DNA of 64,000 nucleotides from Ignavibacteriales bacterium (GCA_016218025.1 JACRFD010000010.1:31792-95791), one strand, 5' to 3'. Counted from the stretch's first letter, positions 16,936 to 27,113 are shown. The notes: generated by a model from the letters alone, not told the origin. Numbers and translations are program-made.

Positions 16936-18258
16936 CTATTTTCCACCCACAGTCATCTCGGCAACTTTGATAGTCGGACCGGTGATGGAATCTTTAAACT
17001 TCACATCATTGCCAACCATCTCGATACCTTTGAGAAGCTGACCGAGATTTCCGGAGAATGTAATTTCTGCAACCGGATAGGTCAACTCACCTTTCTCGAT
17101 CCATAAACCGTATGCACCGCGGGAAATATCGCCGGTTGTCGGCACTAAACCAAACCCGATTGTACCGGTCAGGAACAATCCTTTATCAACCGATTTAATG
17201 ATTTCTTCAGGTGTTGATTTGCCGGGTGAGAGATAAAAATTATTTGTACCCGAACTATTACCTGTAGATTTCATACTCAGCTTCTTACTTGCGTAAGTAT
17301 CCATCAGGTAATTTTTAAGTACGCCATTTTCAATTACAACGGTTTTTCTCGTTGGAACTCCTTCACCATCGAACGGTTTTGTGCCTGCCGCGCCGGGAAT
17401 AAGTCCATCATCTGTTACTGTCACGAGATCGCTTCCGATTTTTTCGCCTATCTTTCCTGCAAGGAACGACTGCTTGAGATATATGCTGTTACCGTTGATG
17501 CAATTAAACAGAAAGGCGAGCAGACTTGCTGTCATCGGCGCCTCGAACACAACCGGAACATTTTGCGTATCAACTTTCTTTCCGCCAATCAGACGCGTCA
17601 CCCTGTGAATTGCTTTCTTAGCAATCTCTTCGGGACTTTCAAGCTCACTCAGTATTCTTGAAGAATCATTCCAGCCCTCATCGAAGAGATTCGGTTCTTC
17701 ACCCGACTGTAAATAAACACCCGAGGAACATGATGTCCGTTTATACGATCCGCTGAAACCATTCGAGTTGGCAAGGAATGTTTCACCGGTATATGTTCCA
17801 TACGATGAACCATAACTTTTCTTGACCCGCTTATCGGCTAAACAGATTTTCTCGATCTCTTTTGCTACTGCGATTTTATTCTCCGGTAGAAGTTCAAGAA
17901 TAGCCGGATCCCACATTTTCAATTTTTCGATATCGACAGATATGACTTCCTTTTCAGGAAGTCCCGCCAGCAGATCAGCACTTGATAATTTTGCACGCTC
18001 GATAGCGTTCTCGACAAGTTTTTCCAACGTTTCTTTGGAAAGATCGGAAGAACTTGCACGTGCCATCTTTCCTTCAACAAAAAGTCGAAGTGAAAGTCCT
18101 TTAGAACCGGCTTCTACTAGTCGCTCGACTTCACCTTCACGAACATCAAGAGAAAACTCACTTCCCTGTCCGATTGATACTTCAATCTGAGTAGCACCTT
18201 TCTTGCGCCCAAAGGCAACTAAGTCTTCTGCTAACTTTAAGAGATTATCGTTTTTCAT
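16936..18258 (-). CDS. pmbA: TldE/PmbA family metalloprotease subunit
   Basis: PmbA (TldE) is the non-catalytic partner of TldD in the TldD/E protease that trims peptides such as microcins and unfolded chains. The family N-terminus is visible (AEDLVAFGRKKGATQIEVSIGQGSEFSLDVREGEVE) and the C-terminal barrel has GNSSGTNNFYLSPGKSTPEEII and GEGVPTRKTVVIENGVLKNY. The length of 440 residues is typical (about 450). Its start overlaps the tldD stop by four bases, so the two are translated together. No signal peptide is seen, which contrasts with its partner. Confidence 0.9.
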   Translation of the reverse strand: MKNDNLLKLAEDLVAFGRKKGATQIEVSIGQGSEFSLDVREGEVERLVEAGSKGLSLRLFVEGKMARASSSDLSKETLEKLVENAIERAKLSSADLLAGLPEKEVISVDIEKLKMWDPAILELLPENKIAVAKEIEKICLADKRVKKSYGSSYGTYTGETFLANSNGFSGSYKRTSCSSGVYLQSGEEPNLFDEGWNDSSRILSELESPEEIAKKAIHRVTRLIGGKKVDTQNVPVVFEAPMTASLLAFLFNCINGNSIYLKQSFLAGKIGEKIGSDLVTVTDDGLIPGAAGTKPFDGEGVPTRKTVVIENGVLKNYLMDTYASKKLSMKSTGNSSGTNNFYLSPGKSTPEEIIKSVDKGLFLTGTIGFGLVPTTGDISRGAYGLWIEKGELTYPVAEITFSGNLGQLLKGIEMVGNDVKFKDSITGPTIKVAEMTVGGK

Positions 18259-19781
18259 TGTCGACCTCCAACCGTCATCTGACGAATTTTGAGTGTTGGT
18301 GTTCCAGCAGTTACAGCAGCAGATTGCCCGTCTTTACCGCACGAGCCAAGGAAGAATTGTGTATCATTAGCGATCATCTCAACTTCATTCAGTATTTGCA
18401 CATTAGTACCGATGAGTGTTGCATTCTTAATAGGTCTTGTAAGTCTTCCATCTTCAATCAAGTAACCCATATTAACGGAGAATGTAAACTTTCCGGTATC
18501 ACTCACCTGACCACCCTGATACGTCTCTGCATAAAAACCTTTCGTAACTGATTTAATGATATCCTCGGAATTTGCATCACCGGGCGCTAATACTGTATTG
18601 GCCATACGTGGGATTGGATTGTTCCTGTAAGTTTGTCTGCGCCCATGTCCATTCATATCCATACCCATTAATTTTGCAGAAAGCCGATCTTGCATATAAC
18701 CAACGAGCTTTCCCTTATCAATGAGCATTGTTTTTTGGGGAATAGTTCCTTCATCGTCGATGTTAAAACTTCCGCGATAATCGGAAATCGTTGGATCGTC
18801 ATAAATCGTAACAATTGGATTCGCAACTTGCTTTCCTAATTTATCCCACATGATGGAAGTTTTCTTTCTGTTACCATCGGCTTCGAGAGGATGACCAACA
18901 GCTTCGTGAATCATCACACCAGATTGATAAGAACTAAGCACGACTGGCTGTTCACCTGCAGGCGGATCGACTGCGGAAAGAAGTGTGATTGCATCTTGTG
19001 CAGCTCTTTTTCCAACTTCCTTAGGCGTCATTATATTTTGGTAAAAACCAAGTCCATACCTGCCCCCGGCTGTTTTATATCCGGTATTGCGAACACCTTT
19101 GTCCTCTGCTGTAGCAGATGCTACCATCATTACCTGCGGACGAATATCCGATATGAGTAATCCTTCGCTATTCGCAATAGTAACGTATTGAATCTCATCC
19201 ATTAAAGAAGCTTGCGCTTTGACAATTCGAGCATCGTACGATTTAATAGCGTCGTACGCTTCCTTGACAAGATCGACTTTTGGAGATAGTTTCATTTCGT
19301 TAAGTGGAGATTTCAAATCATAGACTTGAAGGTTAGATGATTTTTGTGTGAGATTAGCAACCGATAATTTCGACATCCCCGAAGCAATAGCCGCAGCAGT
19401 AAGTGCTGTTTGTTTCATCTTCTCGAAAGATAGATCATCCGTGTAACCATAACCGGTTTGTGCTCCTTTGAGAACACGGATACCAACACCGAGAGAAATG
19501 TTCTCTGATGAATCTTTAATTATGTCTTCTTCCATCCTTACAGAATTCAAAACGCGGTACTCGAAAAACAATTCTGAAAATTCTCCCCCTTTTGATAAAG
19601 CTATTTGTAAAATCTTTTTCATATCCTCCGGTGAAACACCGAACCGTTCTTCGAAAAACGAAGCGGTTGGAGGAGGTATTTTACCCTGAGCGATCAAGTC
19701 AAACCACATTGCAGAGGCAATACCTGCTGCAAGTCCGGATCCACTTTTCCTCAGAAAATCCCTGCGATTCATATCTAACAT
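18255..19781 (-). CDS. tldD: TldD family metalloprotease with Tat-like signal
   Basis: Catalytic subunit of the TldD/E protease. The zinc motif HEAVGH is at 292-297, followed by PLEADGNRKKTS as in the family. The C-terminal part has the conserved ANTVLAPGDANSEDIIKSVTKGFYAETYQGGQVS. Unlike E. coli TldD it begins MNRRDFLRKSGSGLAAGIASAMWF, a twin-arginine export signal, so this copy may act outside the cytoplasm. An AGGAG site lies eight bases before the ATG at 19781, supporting that start. The gene overlaps pmbA by four bases. Confidence 0.9.
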   Translation of the reverse strand: MLDMNRRDFLRKSGSGLAAGIASAMWFDLIAQGKIPPPTASFFEERFGVSPEDMKKILQIALSKGGEFSELFFEYRVLNSVRMEEDIIKDSSENISLGVGIRVLKGAQTGYGYTDDLSFEKMKQTALTAAAIASGMSKLSVANLTQKSSNLQVYDLKSPLNEMKLSPKVDLVKEAYDAIKSYDARIVKAQASLMDEIQYVTIANSEGLLISDIRPQVMMVASATAEDKGVRNTGYKTAGGRYGLGFYQNIMTPKEVGKRAAQDAITLLSAVDPPAGEQPVVLSSYQSGVMIHEAVGHPLEADGNRKKTSIMWDKLGKQVANPIVTIYDDPTISDYRGSFNIDDEGTIPQKTMLIDKGKLVGYMQDRLSAKLMGMDMNGHGRRQTYRNNPIPRMANTVLAPGDANSEDIIKSVTKGFYAETYQGGQVSDTGKFTFSVNMGYLIEDGRLTRPIKNATLIGTNVQILNEVEMIANDTQFFLGSCGKDGQSAAVTAGTPTLKIRQMTVGGRQ

Positions 19782-20011
19782 TTTTTATTCTCCTGATGAA
19801 TTATAAATAAAGAAGTTGCTAAGAAGTTTAAATTCTAATCTGTAAATAATTATAATTTTGAATTTCTTCATATAGTTGAATCAGTTCAATTCCAATTCGG
19901 TGAGCGGTAACATTCACCGTTAAACGGTATTAATTCAGTACGGTAAAATAATCTAAAAGATTCGATTTAATCCTTTAAAATATTTGTATTTTATCTGAAT
20001 TAACAAAAATG
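19782..20011. other. Intergenic gap upstream of tldD
   Basis: A 230-base AT-rich gap with the tldD ribosome binding site at its left end. One short hairpin, CGGTGA/TTCACCG (19898-19919), is the only structure noticed. No open frame or RNA gene was recognised. It should hold the tldD promoter and the end of the BNR-gene transcript. Confidence 0.4.
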
Positions 20012-23000
20012 TTATTCCCCTTTCCATTCAGGAACTCTGCCGCTTGTCCATGGTGCACCTGCTGCTTCTGCAGCTTGTTCCAAATTCTTTAAGTCAACTT
20101 CAACAAGAGTTCTAAGTTTTTGCAGTTCTGACGTAAATTCTATGTTTGCTATTTCATACGCATCCTGAACGGTTTGTGTTGGTTTTGAGGTAGAAGTACT
20201 CATATCGTAAACTGCCTTGTTGACACGGTCGCTTATTGATGGAAGCGAATTTTCATTCCGTGATCTGCGTGTCTGATCTCCACGGAAATTTCTGAGAATA
20301 TCGTTTATACGCACTTCAAGATTCAATGCATCGGCAGTAAGCTTATCAAGCTGAGATGGAGTTTCAAGCAAAGCCCGTTTAAGAGAACCGATACGGATTT
20401 TAACTTCATTTGCCATTTGAGAAGCACCTGAAAATGCTCTCTGTAACTTAGCCGCTTTCTTCTGAAATTCTACTAACATTTTTCTATCTTCAGGATTCAT
20501 TTTATCCTGCTCAGGCACGTACGCAGTAAACGATTGCGGCTCACCAAGCGGAGTTACAATGCCACTAACTTTTTTAGAAAGTGTGATTGTATATTTCCCG
20601 GGTATCACCATCGGACCACCTTCCGGTTCATCATCACTACCGGGTGGCTGCGGTGAAGCAAGATATGGAAGCGGATATCGCAAATCCCACAAAGTTCTGT
20701 TTATTCCTTTTGAATTAGCACCGCTCAATTTTCTTACCACATTTCCATCCGCATCCGTAACAGTCAATATAATCGAGGGTGCTTCTTCTTCATCCTCTGC
20801 TCTTAATTCATCGAATGTTGGATATCGAACAGGTTGTTTTTTCTTTTCAGCTTCTTTCTCAGCTTCCTGTCGAATTTCTTTCTTAGTTTTCAATGCATCT
20901 TTTATGTAATATGTAAAAGTTGCAGCAATTGGAGGATTTGTTGTATTGAAGAATGACTCGCCTTGCGTTGCCTTCTTTGAACCACCAAGCGGATACGATT
21001 GCATAAACATCATTGCATCTTTGACAGGAAATGTAGCAACATCTTTTTCAAGCATTTCCTTTTTGATCAAACGAAGTGGTGAATAATCATCAAGAATATA
21101 AAATCCCCTGCCGAATGTTGCCAGCACTAAATCGTTCTCTCTTTTCTGGATAGCAATATCGCGAACAGCGATTGTGGGAAGTCCGCTCTTTAGCTGAATC
21201 CATTTCTGTCCACCATCGACTGTGAAGAAAACACCGAATTCTGTTCCGACAAATAATAGATTTGGATTGATATGATCTTCTGCTATTGCAAGAACTGGTC
21301 CGTTAGCCGGAAGGTTTCCTTTTATTGATGCCCACGTTTTACCTGCATCGATACTTTTAAGAATATATGGATTGAAATCTGCCATCTTATGATTATCGAA
21401 CGAAGCATAAACGGTATTGACATCGTGCTGAGAAGTAAGTATTCTACAAACATATGTTTTTTCAGGAACACCCGTAAACTTTTCATATTTCTTCCATGAA
21501 TTACCGCCATCTTCTGTAACGTGAATCAGTCCGTCATCTGTGCCAACGTAAATCATTCCTTCTTTCTTTGGAGACTCAGAAAGTGCCGTGCAATTACCAT
21601 AAAGCGAGGTTGAAGCATTCTTCGCTATAGCATCAACGCTCCAGATTTTTCCCATCACTTCAAGTTGATTTCTGTCGATTTGCCTTGTGAGATCTCCGCT
21701 GACAGGTTTCCATGAATCGCCGCGATCATCACTTCGGAATAATTTATTCGCTGCAAAATATAATCGAGTATGATTATGCGGACTAATAATAAGCGGTGAA
21801 TCCCAGTTCCAACGCAATCCTTCTTCACCTTTTCCCGGTTGAGGTTGAATTCCAACTTCCTCACCTGTACGTCTATCGTATCTAACGAGTCCACCGTACT
21901 GACTTTCGCTGTAAACTATGTTTGGATCTTCAGGATCAACTCGCGATTGGAATCCATCTCCTCCTGTTGTAATAAACCAATCCTGATTCGTTATTCCTGA
22001 TGCGTTACGAGTTCGTGAAGGTCCACCAAGAGTTGAATTATCCTGTGTTCCACCATAAACATAATAAAACGGTTTTGAGTTATCTACACAAACATCATAA
22101 AACTGTGTTATCGGAAGATTAGCAAAATAATCCCATGTTTGACCGCGGTCGAAACTTTCGTACAAACCGCCATCGCTTCCAACAATGTAATGTCGTGTGT
22201 CATCTGTATCAATCCACATCGCATGATTATCAACATGTTTTGATTTTTCACCTAAACGTGTGAAAGTTTTCCCTGCATCATCAGATACCATCAAAAATAC
22301 ATCCATCGAATAAACCCGATCAACATCTTTTGGATCGCAATAAATTGTTTGATAATATTGCGGACTGCCTGCAACATAGTCGCCGCGCTTTTCCCAGTTT
22401 GCTCCGCAATCAATGGAACGGAAGAAACCGCCTTTCTTTGTTTGTGCTTCAACCATTGCATATAGCACTCGGTTATCGACCGGAGAAATCGCCAATCCGA
22501 TTCTTCCAACATCACCGGCAGGTAAGCCGTTTTTCAATTTCGTCCATGTTGCGCCTGCATCTGTTGATTTGTGGATACCGCCATCGGGTCCGCCATTAAT
22601 TAAAGTCCAAACATGCCTGCGTCTTTGGTATGATGCGGCATAAATGATATCAGGATTCTTTGGGTCGATCACCAGATCAGTTACACCCGTATTTTCATTG
22701 ATGCTTAAAATATTATTCCATGTTTTACCGGCATCGGTTGTTTTGAACAATCCGCGCTCACCGCCGGGTCCCCACAACGGACCTTGAGATGCCACATAAA
22801 CAACAGATGAATTACGCGGATCGACAATGATGCGGGCGATATGTTCTGATTTTTTCAATCCCATATTTTTCCAAGATTTTCCTCCATCATCGGAGCGGTA
22901 AACGCCATCACCGTAAGCAACGCTTCTCTGACTGTTATTCTCGCCTGTTCCGACCCAAACAATAAGAGGATTCAGAGGATCGATAGTGACACAACCAATT

Positions 23001-23311
23001 GAGTACGAACCTTGATCGTCAAATATTGGAGTCCATGTTGTACCTGAGTTTGTTGTTTTCCAAACTCCGCCGGAGGCAACTCCGATAAACCAGTTTGATT
23101 TGTCGGTTGGGTTGATTGCAATAGAAGAAATTCTTCCCGACATAAGAGCGGGACCGATTGAACGGAATTTAAGTCCCGAAAATGTTCCCGACTGCATCGG
23201 ATCTTTAGTTTTTGAAGTATCTTCCTGCTTCGAATCTTTTTTCGATTCAGCGAATAAAGAAATTGTTAGTATGATGAATAAAGAAACAAAATTTAATAGA
23301 AATCTTTTCAT
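20012..23311 (-). CDS. Large exported Asp-box (BNR/sortilin-like) protein
   Basis: The frame is open to 23416, but the ATG at 23311 has a GGAG site seven bases upstream and opens a clean signal peptide (MKRFLLNFVSLFIILTISLF). That gives about 1100 residues. The first 750 residues are a multi-bladed beta-propeller with at least ten Asp-box motifs, for example SDDGGKSW, TTDAGKTW, STDAGATW, SFDRGQTW, TEDGGNSW and TVDGGQKW. The last 300 residues mix an Ig-like segment (DADGNVVRKLSG) with a helical tail. Proteins of this shape are common in Bacteroidota and are often annotated loosely as glycosyl hydrolases or VPS10 proteins; no catalytic residues can be assigned. No T9SS sorting domain was seen. 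Confidence 0.85.
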   Translation of the reverse strand: MKRFLLNFVSLFIILTISLFAESKKDSKQEDTSKTKDPMQSGTFSGLKFRSIGPALMSGRISSIAINPTDKSNWFIGVASGGVWKTTNSGTTWTPIFDDQGSYSIGCVTIDPLNPLIVWVGTGENNSQRSVAYGDGVYRSDDGGKSWKNMGLKKSEHIARIIVDPRNSSVVYVASQGPLWGPGGERGLFKTTDAGKTWNNILSINENTGVTDLVIDPKNPDIIYAASYQRRRHVWTLINGGPDGGIHKSTDAGATWTKLKNGLPAGDVGRIGLAISPVDNRVLYAMVEAQTKKGGFFRSIDCGANWEKRGDYVAGSPQYYQTIYCDPKDVDRVYSMDVFLMVSDDAGKTFTRLGEKSKHVDNHAMWIDTDDTRHYIVGSDGGLYESFDRGQTWDYFANLPITQFYDVCVDNSKPFYYVYGGTQDNSTLGGPSRTRNASGITNQDWFITTGGDGFQSRVDPEDPNIVYSESQYGGLVRYDRRTGEEVGIQPQPGKGEEGLRWNWDSPLIISPHNHTRLYFAANKLFRSDDRGDSWKPVSGDLTRQIDRNQLEVMGKIWSVDAIAKNASTSLYGNCTALSESPKKEGMIYVGTDDGLIHVTEDGGNSWKKYEKFTGVPEKTYVCRILTSQHDVNTVYASFDNHKMADFNPYILKSIDAGKTWASIKGNLPANGPVLAIAEDHINPNLLFVGTEFGVFFTVDGGQKWIQLKSGLPTIAVRDIAIQKRENDLVLATFGRGFYILDDYSPLRLIKKEMLEKDVATFPVKDAMMFMQSYPLGGSKKATQGESFFNTTNPPIAATFTYYIKDALKTKKEIRQEAEKEAEKKKQPVRYPTFDELRAEDEEEAPSIILTVTDADGNVVRKLSGANSKGINRTLWDLRYPLPYLASPQPPGSDDEPEGGPMVIPGKYTITLSKKVSGIVTPLGEPQSFTAYVPEQDKMNPEDRKMLVEFQKKAAKLQRAFSGASQMANEVKIRIGSLKRALLETPSQLDKLTADALNLEVRINDILRNFRGDQTRRSRNENSLPSISDRVNKAVYDMSTSTSKPTQTVQDAYEIANIEFTSELQKLRTLVEVDLKNLEQAAEAAGAPWTSGRVPEWKGE

Positions 23312-23422
23312 AAAATATCTCCATGCGGATGATGGTTTAAATGGAATTTGGAACTTTAGAATGTAAAGGAATGAGAAGAGAAATGCAAAATATCGGAATG
23401 GTGCAAACTTAGACAACAGAAT

Positions 23423-24235
23423 TTAACGGGCAAAGTTTCTCCACGACTTGATCTCATTTATCGTGGATGTTAATGAATCGATGAATGTCTTTCGCTCAAC
23501 TATTTTGCCTAATCCAAACAGGTTACTCACATCAATAATATTATTTTGCTCTATCGGGAAAACAGCTTCTTGTACAGTATTATATCCTCCTAATCTTAGA
23601 ATAAAACTATCGGTACGTTTATCAAAAACCGGAAACAATGACACTACATAAGAGCTCCCCCTAACAAAACCCCGATAATTCCAGTCTGCAAGATAATAAA
23701 ATGTTATATTATCCCCGACGTTATACTTTTTTCCTTTCCAAACTTCTGTCACTCTCCCATGTACTATTATACTAGTCAATATTTCCGTCGGACGATCCCA
23801 ACTAGGTAGTTTTATATTCTCAATATCTTCTACAACTATTGTTATAAAATACGGTAAACTTATCAATCGTTTGTATCTTATTGGAAGATGTTTTTCAATC
23901 TCATTAAAAACATCTACCTCGCGAACGAAATAAGGAGTCTTGGCATCAAAAGCTGTTTGGAAACGTATACTATCCAATTTTCTTTTCGCAATTGGGTCAT
24001 ACTCATTCGCATCATAAATCATGCTTGCATATTTTTTAAGTTCGGCATCGGACCACTCCTCGGGACGTGATTTATTCCATGTGGGATGTGCAAGACTATC
24101 AAAAACACGATAATAGTCCTTTACCCGTGTTGGTGCTTTTTGCAGGAATTCTGCTTGAGATGAATCTGCTTGTTGGCTTAACGAAATGTTAATCCACAAT
24201 AACAAAACAAACGATATATAAATTATTCTTCTCAT
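23423..24235 (-). CDS. Exported protein of unknown function
   Basis: Residues 1-20 are a signal peptide (IIYISFVLLLWINISLS) cut near a Gln. The mature part, about 250 residues, has an N-terminal helical portion (YYRVFDSLAHPTWNKSRPEEWSDAELKKYASMIYDA) and a beta-rich second half with IIVHGRVTEVWKGKKYNVGDNITFYYLADW. The second half recalls an OB-like or NTR-like barrel, but I do not recognise a named family. It stands between nadA and the BNR gene with gaps of 65 and about 110 bases, so it may be its own unit. Confidence 0.65.
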   Translation of the reverse strand: MRRIIYISFVLLLWINISLSQQADSSQAEFLQKAPTRVKDYYRVFDSLAHPTWNKSRPEEWSDAELKKYASMIYDANEYDPIAKRKLDSIRFQTAFDAKTPYFVREVDVFNEIEKHLPIRYKRLISLPYFITIVVEDIENIKLPSWDRPTEILTSIIVHGRVTEVWKGKKYNVGDNITFYYLADWNYRGFVRGSSYVVSLFPVFDKRTDSFILRLGGYNTVQEAVFPIEQNNIIDVSNLFGLGKIVERKTFIDSLTSTINEIKSWRNFAR

Positions 24236-24300
24236 ATACTTCTCACTTAGAGGGAGCTTCGCTCTCAGCTAATTTACTCAACTACTAACATACTCACTAC

Positions 24301-25269
24301 TCACCTGCTCATCTCCATCATCCTTTGAATAGGAATAGCTGCTTTCCTAATCAACTCATCAGATAAAAGAATCTCAGGTGTTCTGTTTTTCATGCAAAGG
24401 TAAACTTTTTCCATTGTGTTCAGCTTCATATACGGACATTGATTGCAGGCGCAGCTCTCTTCAGGCGGAGCAGGAATGAATGTTTTATCGGGACATGCTC
24501 TTTCCATCTGATGAATTATTCCCGTCTCCGTTGCAACGATGAATGTTTTATCTGTGGACTGCTGAACATGTTTGAGCAACGCGCTTGTTGACCCGATGAA
24601 AGATGATTGATCCAATACAGGTTCCTCACACTCAGGGTGAGCTATAATCTTAGCATCACGATAGAGCGATTTCAAGTGAATAAGCTTTTTCAAACTGAAT
24701 GTTTCGTGAACAACGCATGTCCCCTGCCATATCTCCATATCGCGACCTGTTTTCTTCTTTAAATAATTCCCCAAATTTTTATCTGGCGCGAATAATATTT
24801 TTTTATCGACTGGGATTTGTCGGATTATTTTTTCAGCATTACTCGAAGTGCAAATAATATCGCTCAACGCTTTAACTTCTGCTGAACAATTGATGTAAGT
24901 GATAGAAACGTATCCGGGGTGCGCCTCTCTCCATTGTTTAAACAAAGGAGCAGGACAACCTTCAGCCAGAGAACATCCGGCATTCAAGTCGGGGATAAGA
25001 ACCTGTTTTTGTGGACTGAGTATTTTAGCCGTCTCAGCCATAAAATGCACTCCCGCAAAAACAATAACGTCGGCATCTGTAGATGCGGCTTTTCTTGATA
25101 GCTCTAAGCTATCGCCGACAAAATCTGCAATATCCTGTATCTCAGATTCCTGATAATAATGGGCAAGAAGAACAGCATTTAAATCTTTCTTTAATCGAGA
25201 TATTTCGACTTCAAGATTCGCTGGCAGAATCTCTGTTGAACTAGCATTATTTACTATTCGATTTATCAT
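24301..25269 (-). CDS. nadA: Quinolinate synthase
   Basis: NadA condenses iminoaspartate with dihydroxyacetone phosphate to make quinolinate for NAD synthesis, using one 4Fe-4S cluster. The opening [22 protein letters not shown] pattern is diagnostic. The three cluster cysteines should be C99 ([13 protein letters not shown]), C185 (WQGTCVVHE) and C278 (CNQCPYMK); their spacing matches the family. The protein is 322 residues, close to the norm. No nadB or nadC is in the window. A weak hairpin (GAGGGAGC/GCTCTC near 24249-24266) lies behind the stop. Confidence 0.95.
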   Translation of the reverse strand: MINRIVNNASSTEILPANLEVEISRLKKDLNAVLLAHYYQESEIQDIADFVGDSLELSRKAASTDADVIVFAGVHFMAETAKILSPQKQVLIPDLNAGCSLAEGCPAPLFKQWREAHPGYVSITYINCSAEVKALSDIICTSSNAEKIIRQIPVDKKILFAPDKNLGNYLKKKTGRDMEIWQGTCVVHETFSLKKLIHLKSLYRDAKIIAHPECEEPVLDQSSFIGSTSALLKHVQQSTDKTFIVATETGIIHQMERACPDKTFIPAPPEESCACNQCPYMKLNTMEKVYLCMKNRTPEILLSDELIRKAAIPIQRMMEMSR

Positions 25270-25320
25270 CAGAAGTAAGATAAATAATGTTTAAAGAAGA
25301 ATCAAAATATTTGGATAAAC

Positions 25321-25536
25321 TCAGGAAGGTTTTTCGTCTTTTGGATCAGATTGCTGATCCGGTTTTTTTTCAGAATCATTTACGTCTGTTATATCTTCAA
25401 ACTGAGCTTCTTCAAGATGCTGGAAGTTTGGCGATTCGTTTTCATCCGTTGTGGTACGACTTTTCATTCTGACAAACGTGGAAATAATTTTCCATCCGAA
25501 ATATAACAATAGAACCCAAAAAATATATCTTAACAT
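25321..25536 (-). CDS. Small membrane-anchored acidic protein
   Basis: The protein has 71 residues: one N-terminal membrane segment (MLRYIFWVLLLYFGWKIISTF), a short basic stretch and a long acidic, hydrophilic tail (about 45 residues rich in Glu, Asp, Lys and Pro). It sits 11 bases after the deoxynucleoside kinase gene and 51 bases before nadA on the same strand, so it is likely co-transcribed. Small anchored proteins of this shape are frequent in Bacteroidota, but no function is known. Confidence 0.6.
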   Translation of the reverse strand: MLRYIFWVLLLYFGWKIISTFVRMKSRTTTDENESPNFQHLEEAQFEDITDVNDSEKKPDQQSDPKDEKPS

Positions 25537-25547
25537 ACAATTTACTT

Positions 25548-26225
25548 TTACCGTTGCAGGGGAGCTGGATTATAATATTCAACAGGAGCTTTATTTGAGC
25601 GGAAGATTTCATACAGCAGATCGTCGAATTCTTCTTTGTTGTGGACGAAATCTATTTGCGATGCATTAACTATCAACAATGGAGCCGATTTATATCTGAA
25701 GAAGAAATAATTATACGCTTCATTCAGATCCCGGATATATTGTTCCGACATGTTTCTTTCGATGTCACGACCCCGCTGACGAATATTCCCCATCAATCTG
25801 GATACGTTGCATTGGAGATAGACAACAAGATCAGGAGTGGGTATTGAATGTTCTATTGCTGTAAGAACGCTTTCATAAAGTTTCAGTTCATCATCTTCCA
25901 AATTTAAATAAGCAAAGATTTTATCTTTTTCGAATATATAATCCGTAATTAAAAATCGATGGAATAAATCTGCTTGAATTAAATCTTGTTGCTGTTTATA
26001 CCTATTCAGCAGGAAAAAGATCTGAGTTTGAAAAGCAAACCTATCAGGGTCTTCATAGAATTTTGAAAGAAAAGGATTCTCTTCAAATTTCTCAAGGACT
26101 AATTTGCCGGATAGACGTTCAGCAAGCATTTTTGATAGACTTGTTTTTCCTGCTCCGATAACTCCTTCAATAGCAATATGGCGGAGTTGTGATTGTTCAA
26201 TAAGTGATTCGATTGTTGGTCGCAC
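25548..26225 (-). CDS. Deoxynucleoside kinase family protein
   Basis: Phosphorylates deoxynucleosides for nucleotide salvage. The P-loop reads IEGVIGAGKTSLSKML, followed by the family strings FLLNRYKQQQDL, ITDYIFEKDKIFA, PDLVVYLQCNVSRLMGNIRQRGRDIE and the lid Arg residues. The longest frame starts at 26300 but overlaps folK by 64 bases; a GTG at 26225, 11 bases after the folK stop, places the P-loop about 20 residues from the start, as in most family members. I prefer that start. Substrate (dA/dG or dC) cannot be read here. Part of a folB-folK-dNK run. Confidence 0.87.
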   Translation of the reverse strand: MRPTIESLIEQSQLRHIAIEGVIGAGKTSLSKMLAERLSGKLVLEKFEENPFLSKFYEDPDRFAFQTQIFFLLNRYKQQQDLIQADLFHRFLITDYIFEKDKIFAYLNLEDDELKLYESVLTAIEHSIPTPDLVVYLQCNVSRLMGNIRQRGRDIERNMSEQYIRDLNEAYNYFFFRYKSAPLLIVNASQIDFVHNKEEFDDLLYEIFRSNKAPVEYYNPAPLQR

Positions 26226-26236
26226 AGTATATTCCG

Positions 26237-26743
26237 TTATTGATGCATCATTTGGGCTAATTGGTAATCGGTTTTTACTACTTGATTTTTGTCTCTGCAC
26301 TGCCTGAGCAGTGCTGCAGTTGTTTTTTCCAGCGTCGGATGAACCGAGGTTGGTGCAATTTCGTTCAACGGTTCTAAAACAAATTTTCTCAGATGCATCC
26401 GGGGATGAGGAACATTTACTGTATGATCATCATATGCAAGTCCGCGATACATCAAAATATCGATATCAATAATACGCGGTTCCATGTGATGATGTGTTTT
26501 TCCTGCAATCTTCTTTTCAATTTTTTTTAATTGAACAAGAAGTAACGGCGGATCATTGGAGGTTTTAATGGATAAAACCATATTAAGAAAATTATCTCCA
26601 TGCTCCATTCCAACAGGTTCTGTTTCATAAATAGATGAAATGGCATCGACCGGACCAATCTTAGTAATCTCATCAACTGCCCGTGACAGATTTTCTAATC
26701 GATCGCCAAGGTTTGTTCCTAATCCTAAGAATACCTGATACAT
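26237..26743 (-). CDS. folK: 6-hydroxymethyl-7,8-dihydropterin pyrophosphokinase (HPPK)
   Basis: Transfers pyrophosphate from ATP to hydroxymethyl-dihydropterin in folate synthesis. Family motifs: VFLGLGTNLGDRLENL, SSIYETEPVG, FLNMVLSI, the catalytic loop PRIIDIDILMYRGL with the two magnesium-binding Asp, and VPHPRMHLRKFVLEPL. The length of 168 residues is typical. The gene begins two bases after folB ends, forming a folate pair, and is followed by the deoxynucleoside kinase gene. Confidence 0.95.
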   Translation of the reverse strand: MYQVFLGLGTNLGDRLENLSRAVDEITKIGPVDAISSIYETEPVGMEHGDNFLNMVLSIKTSNDPPLLLVQLKKIEKKIAGKTHHHMEPRIIDIDILMYRGLAYDDHTVNVPHPRMHLRKFVLEPLNEIAPTSVHPTLEKTTAALLRQCRDKNQVVKTDYQLAQMMHQ

Positions 26744-26744
26744 T

Positions 26745-27113
26745 TTATCTCTGTTCTGTTATTTCAACTTCAACATAATCAACAACGCCTTTTACAGGCG
26801 GATGAGGTTTGCGAACAATTGATTTAACCAGATCGATGGTTTTAAATTCATTCAATAAACCTCTTGCAATTTCCGCTGCTAAAGATTCTAACAAGTAATG
26901 CTTCTTCTTTGTTACTGCATTTTTAATGAATGAATATATCAGTTCATAATTAACTGTCTGATTCAATTCATCACTATCGAATGAAGCAGAGAAATCTCCC
27001 TGTATCTCAACATCTACTTCAAATTTCCCACCAAGATTTTGCTCATCTGTTGCTACGCCATGATAAGCATAAAACGACGCATTTTTTATTCTGATTATAT
27101 CTTTACGCGGCAT
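26745..27113 (-). CDS. folB: Dihydroneopterin aldolase
   Basis: Cleaves dihydroneopterin to hydroxymethyl-dihydropterin and glycolaldehyde in folate synthesis. The 122-residue protein has IRIKNASFYAYHGVATDEQNLGGKFEVDVEI, the Tyr and His of the family, the active-site Glu in LLESLAAEIA and the Lys in VRKPHPPVKG. It is the first gene of the run with folK and dNK; the 89-base gap upstream (27114-27202) to glnS likely holds their promoter. Confidence 0.94.
   Translation of the reverse strand: MPRKDIIRIKNASFYAYHGVATDEQNLGGKFEVDVEIQGDFSASFDSDELNQTVNYELIYSFIKNAVTKKKHYLLESLAAEIARGLLNEFKTIDLVKSIVRKPHPPVKGVVDYVEVEITEQR

Noticed and set aside
24249..24268. Terminator behind nadA
   Set aside because: A short hairpin is present but has no U run; not strong enough to list as a terminator.
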